From assembly GCA_034359265.1 (NCBI GenBank), contig CP136890.1, positions 33,460,501-33,524,500 on the forward strand: DNA of 64,000 bases. Direction: 5' to 3'. A model generated the notes under the pieces. The model did no database searches. It was not told where the DNA came from and was given only the letters and a program-made list of their open reading frames with translations. Of the stretch, positions 61,178 to 64,000 are shown piece after piece (positions within the stretch are counted from its first letter, which is position 1; every line of letters begins with the position of its first letter). Made by a program: the position numbers and the translations under genes. This DNA comes from Canna indica. Its lineage: Eukaryota > Streptophyta > Magnoliopsida > Zingiberales > Cannaceae.

Positions 61178-63204
61178 AATCATGTTTTCTCGCGATTTTC
61201 CGACGAATCGAGTTTTCGTAGTTGTATATACATGATTCATGTATCAATACTTGCCAGATCATTTTCTTTTCTCGTCGTTTTCTCCAATCTAGGGCCACCA
61301 AATCATGGGGAAAGGGGATAGGTCATGCCAAAATTTTCCCCAATCCCCTTGACGGAAGTGGAGCCCTTAGATGATCATAAATCTATCATTAGAACATTCT
61401 TCGTCGTCGATTTCATGTGTTAAATAGTTTGTCTTCCCTAGAACCCCTAGGTGTGGCCGAATGAATCCTAAACCTCATGAGAAGGGTTCAGCCAAGGGTA
61501 AGGGAAGGGGTAAATCAGTCCACATGAATTTAAGATATATCGGAGATGAAGAGTTAGGGTCGTAGCTATATTCTTCTTTCCCTTTTCTACCCAAAGATGC
61601 ATGGCCCAGCAAGGTTCACCATGCTCAAGGCTCAGCCAAGCCTAGGGGGAGGAAAGGGTGAGCTTTAGATGGAAACTTCCATGGTTAGAATGTTAAAACT
61701 ATAGAGGCATGATGATACTTAGGAAGAACACCAACCATATTAAGTAAATTTATTGATTTATGAGATTGTAGGAATGCTAGCTTAATGACCATCCTTAGCT
61801 CATTCAACTTTAAATTTTGAAATGATGTATTAGTTTACCGTGCTTAGTATCTCATGCATTATTGAATTCATTGCTACCTTGCCATGCTCAATAAATTGTT
61901 TCTTATTGAGCTTAATTCTAAGGGTAGTGTATAGTTGTTATGTATGAATATTGTGGCTATATATAGTAGATGCTGTAAAGTATGTTTACTTTTCTTTAGA
62001 TTACAAAAGCTGTCCTAAAATATTCATCGGCGGAATTCCAAAGTCGGTACATGGAATTTCTCACCCAAGGTAGTGTATAATGTTAGATAACATGTAGGAC
62101 GTTGCGTGATGCTCAGTATATATGAAAACATAGCTAGGAGATGATATAACTTCTAGGAGTTCTAGTAAATATTTTGGAAACCTAGAACTCTTAGGCGTGC
62201 ACATTTTGAAAGGGAGGCATTAATTTGTTGACCCTGTAGCCCGGATTAGGGCCAGATACGGGCAATGACCCGAAAGGTATATAAGGAAACCCTAGGACAT
62301 TGATTGTGTGATGTGTTTGAGATGGTCTGCCGAGAAGCGTGGAGGTCGAAAATGACCAATGCTTTGCTTGGCCAGTGTTTGGGTCTTGAGGTGCGCCAGC
62401 GGGCCCGCAAGGTGCTAGACCCTAGTTGGGTGGGACTAGCTATCCTTACCCCAGACGGTGTCCGGAGACTAGTGGACCATCTTAGTTGATGGTTCGGGAT
62501 TGCTTGTTTACATCTTGATATGATGTAACCGACGACCAGTATGATTCTACCTTGTATGGTAGGGCCGGCTGTAGCCGGGATTTTTATTACCATAAGTAGG
62601 CCCACGGGGCCAGATGCCGGAGGGTTGATAGGCCGAGCTGGCAGATTTTTACATATTCGATTTATACAGATTGACCCATGGGGTTAGTAGTCAAATTAAA
62701 AGTAGCTTATCTCCCTGAATATACATTATGTTGCCTAATATGTCATACATGAATAATTGAGGATTATGTGGAGGTTCGCTAGAACCGCTCACTGAGTCCC
62801 AAGTGAACTTACAGTTTATTTTCTTATTTTTGCAAAGCATGGGCAGTGATTGTGACCTGTCGACATGGTGCAGCTAGTGGGCGGGAGGTGGTGTCATATC
62901 TCGTAGTGGCGTCCATGAGTCATAGTCCAGTGTTTCTAGTAGTTGTTTACTTTTCTGCACTGACAATTGTATTTTGGAAAAAGTTTGTAAAACTTTGATT
63001 CTTGAGATGTTCAGTTGTTCTAATGTTGGTTTTCTTCTTTGGTTTGAAAACATAAAATTGTGAACTTTGAAAACTTTTAATAAAGTTTGTGTTCAGATTT
63101 CTTTTGTCGACATGTTCTAGTTTCTTTATGTCAGTATAGATAGTAGGCTACAGGATAGGATGTAGGCCTTGGCCGGTCACACTACCCTCAATTGGGGTGT
63201 GACA

Positions 63205-63520
63205 ATATTTTTTTTGATATTATATATTAATGGAAAAAAAATTGAAATCTCAAATAAAATTTGATTATATATTTTTAGTCAATATTAAATTTATAGTTAT
63301 ATGTTATTAGTGATATATCATACTGCGTATTATCATTTTGTGATATATCATATTGCGTATTATTATACATTTATCACTTCTATGTTATCATTTTTATTTT
63401 TTTATTTGTAAGAAATGATAAAACAAATATGATATTTTTTAGTGTTTTGTTGTTACAACTTCTAATTTAGTTTGGAATTTCATAATAATTAGCTATAAAT
63501 AAAATTGATTTTGTGATATT
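63205..63520. other. AT-rich DNA between the solo LTR and the second duplication unit
   Basis: No gene. Contains a direct repeat of about 28 bp (TGATATATCATACTGCGTAT at 63321 and about 63351). Confidence 0.5.
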
Positions 63521-64000
63521 AGTAAATATTAAATATCCGATGATAGATTTTAACTTTGTCTTTATCATTACTATTCATTACTACTATTGTTATTTCCTAT
63601 ATATCATTTATAAAATATATGCCTAAAAATTTATCTATTTTATAATTAGATTTCTTTAGTTTATTCGTTAAATTTTTTAATTTGGTTCATGTTTCACATT
63701 TCTTAGCAAATCTAATTGAAAATAAATTATATATTATTAGTGTATTTTAATATATATAATTATTTATTTAAAACATATTTGTGACAATACTTATATATTA
63801 TATTAATTGTCATTGCTATTTTCTTATTGTATTTGATCATTTATTAAACATCTAAACATTTACTTTTAACACTAACTCCGGAATTAAGTAAGGTACTCCA
63901 GCTAAATATGTATCTCTTCCATTTATTTCATAATATGGGCATGAGGTTCTCCCGCTCGTGTTCTTTGGCAAAGGATGTGGTAATGATCCTTGAAGTGAAA
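63521..64000. repeat. Second unit of the 7-kb tandem duplication (runs off the window)
   Basis: Matches 56490-56969 at offset 7,031 with roughly 95% identity by eye. The first copy begins exactly at the outer edge of the family-2 LTR (56489/56490). Confidence 0.92.

Larger units (their letters stand above)
57904..63204 (+). mobile_element. Solo LTR of family-1 type, split by a nested solo LTR
   Basis: Starts TGTAAGACCCGGG and ends AATTGGGGTGTGACA; flanking 5-mers are ATATA and ATATT, a target duplication with one mismatch. No internal retroelement sequence follows the end, so it is a solo LTR. The sequence before and after the nested insertion reads as one LTR similar to 14305-16737. A TRIM-like insertion is at 61011-61177. 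Confidence 0.85.

Overview
This window is nuclear DNA of a flowering plant. The evidence is the fragments of plant-only gene families (an ARF B3 auxin response factor, an SBP-box/SPL factor, a GH1 beta-glucosidase with the plant 88/116/32-nt exon pattern) sitting in dense, nested Ty3/gypsy chromovirus DNA of Tekay/Del type with long LTRs of about 1.5-2.7 kb. The species cannot be named from this sequence. Genic features are sparse; most of the 64 kb is transposable-element sequence in various states of decay.

Layout. 1-414: unassigned AT-rich DNA. 415-5459: a probable non-autonomous CACTA element carrying pieces of host genes, including a decayed ARF fragment. 5463-5723 and 16738-16855: what looks like one intron end plus exon 2 of an SPL gene, split by an 11-kb Tekay-like element (family 1, 5724-16737) whose 5' LTR carries a nested solo LTR of a second family (family 2, 6085-8620, 5-bp target duplication). 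16856-18572: no recognisable gene. 18573-34889: a mosaic of broken family-2 elements and other LTRs that contains two near-identical duplications. 34890-43340: a beta-glucosidase locus on the minus strand, with a truncated tandem pseudocopy (34890-36930), a solo LTR (37347-39553) and one apparently intact 11-exon gene (39948-43059, 513 codons). 43341-51160: the likely donor copy of the 24.5-kb duplication, running into the pol end and 3' LTR of a plus-strand family-2 element, with a 161-bp hAT-type MITE in its integrase. 51161-52320: exon pieces of two unrelated housekeeping genes (ribosomal protein L11 and proteasome subunit beta-5) side by side. 52321-56489: 5' half of a minus-strand family-2 element (LTR, primer-binding site, gag, protease). 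56490-64000: a roughly 7-kb tandem duplication whose first unit contains a large solo LTR of family-1 type (57904-63204), itself split by an oppositely oriented solo LTR of the same family.

The only gene I consider probably functional is the beta-glucosidase at 39948-43059. The SPL exon may belong to a real gene whose first exon lies before the window, but no later exon was recognised. The most interesting structure is the 18.5-48 kb mosaic. Its order is X-A-B'-A'-Y-...-B: B' is a copy of sequence 18.8 kb downstream and A' is a second copy of the sequence just before the break. It looks like double-strand-break repair by template switching. I found no tRNA, rRNA, CRISPR array or bacterial-type operon.
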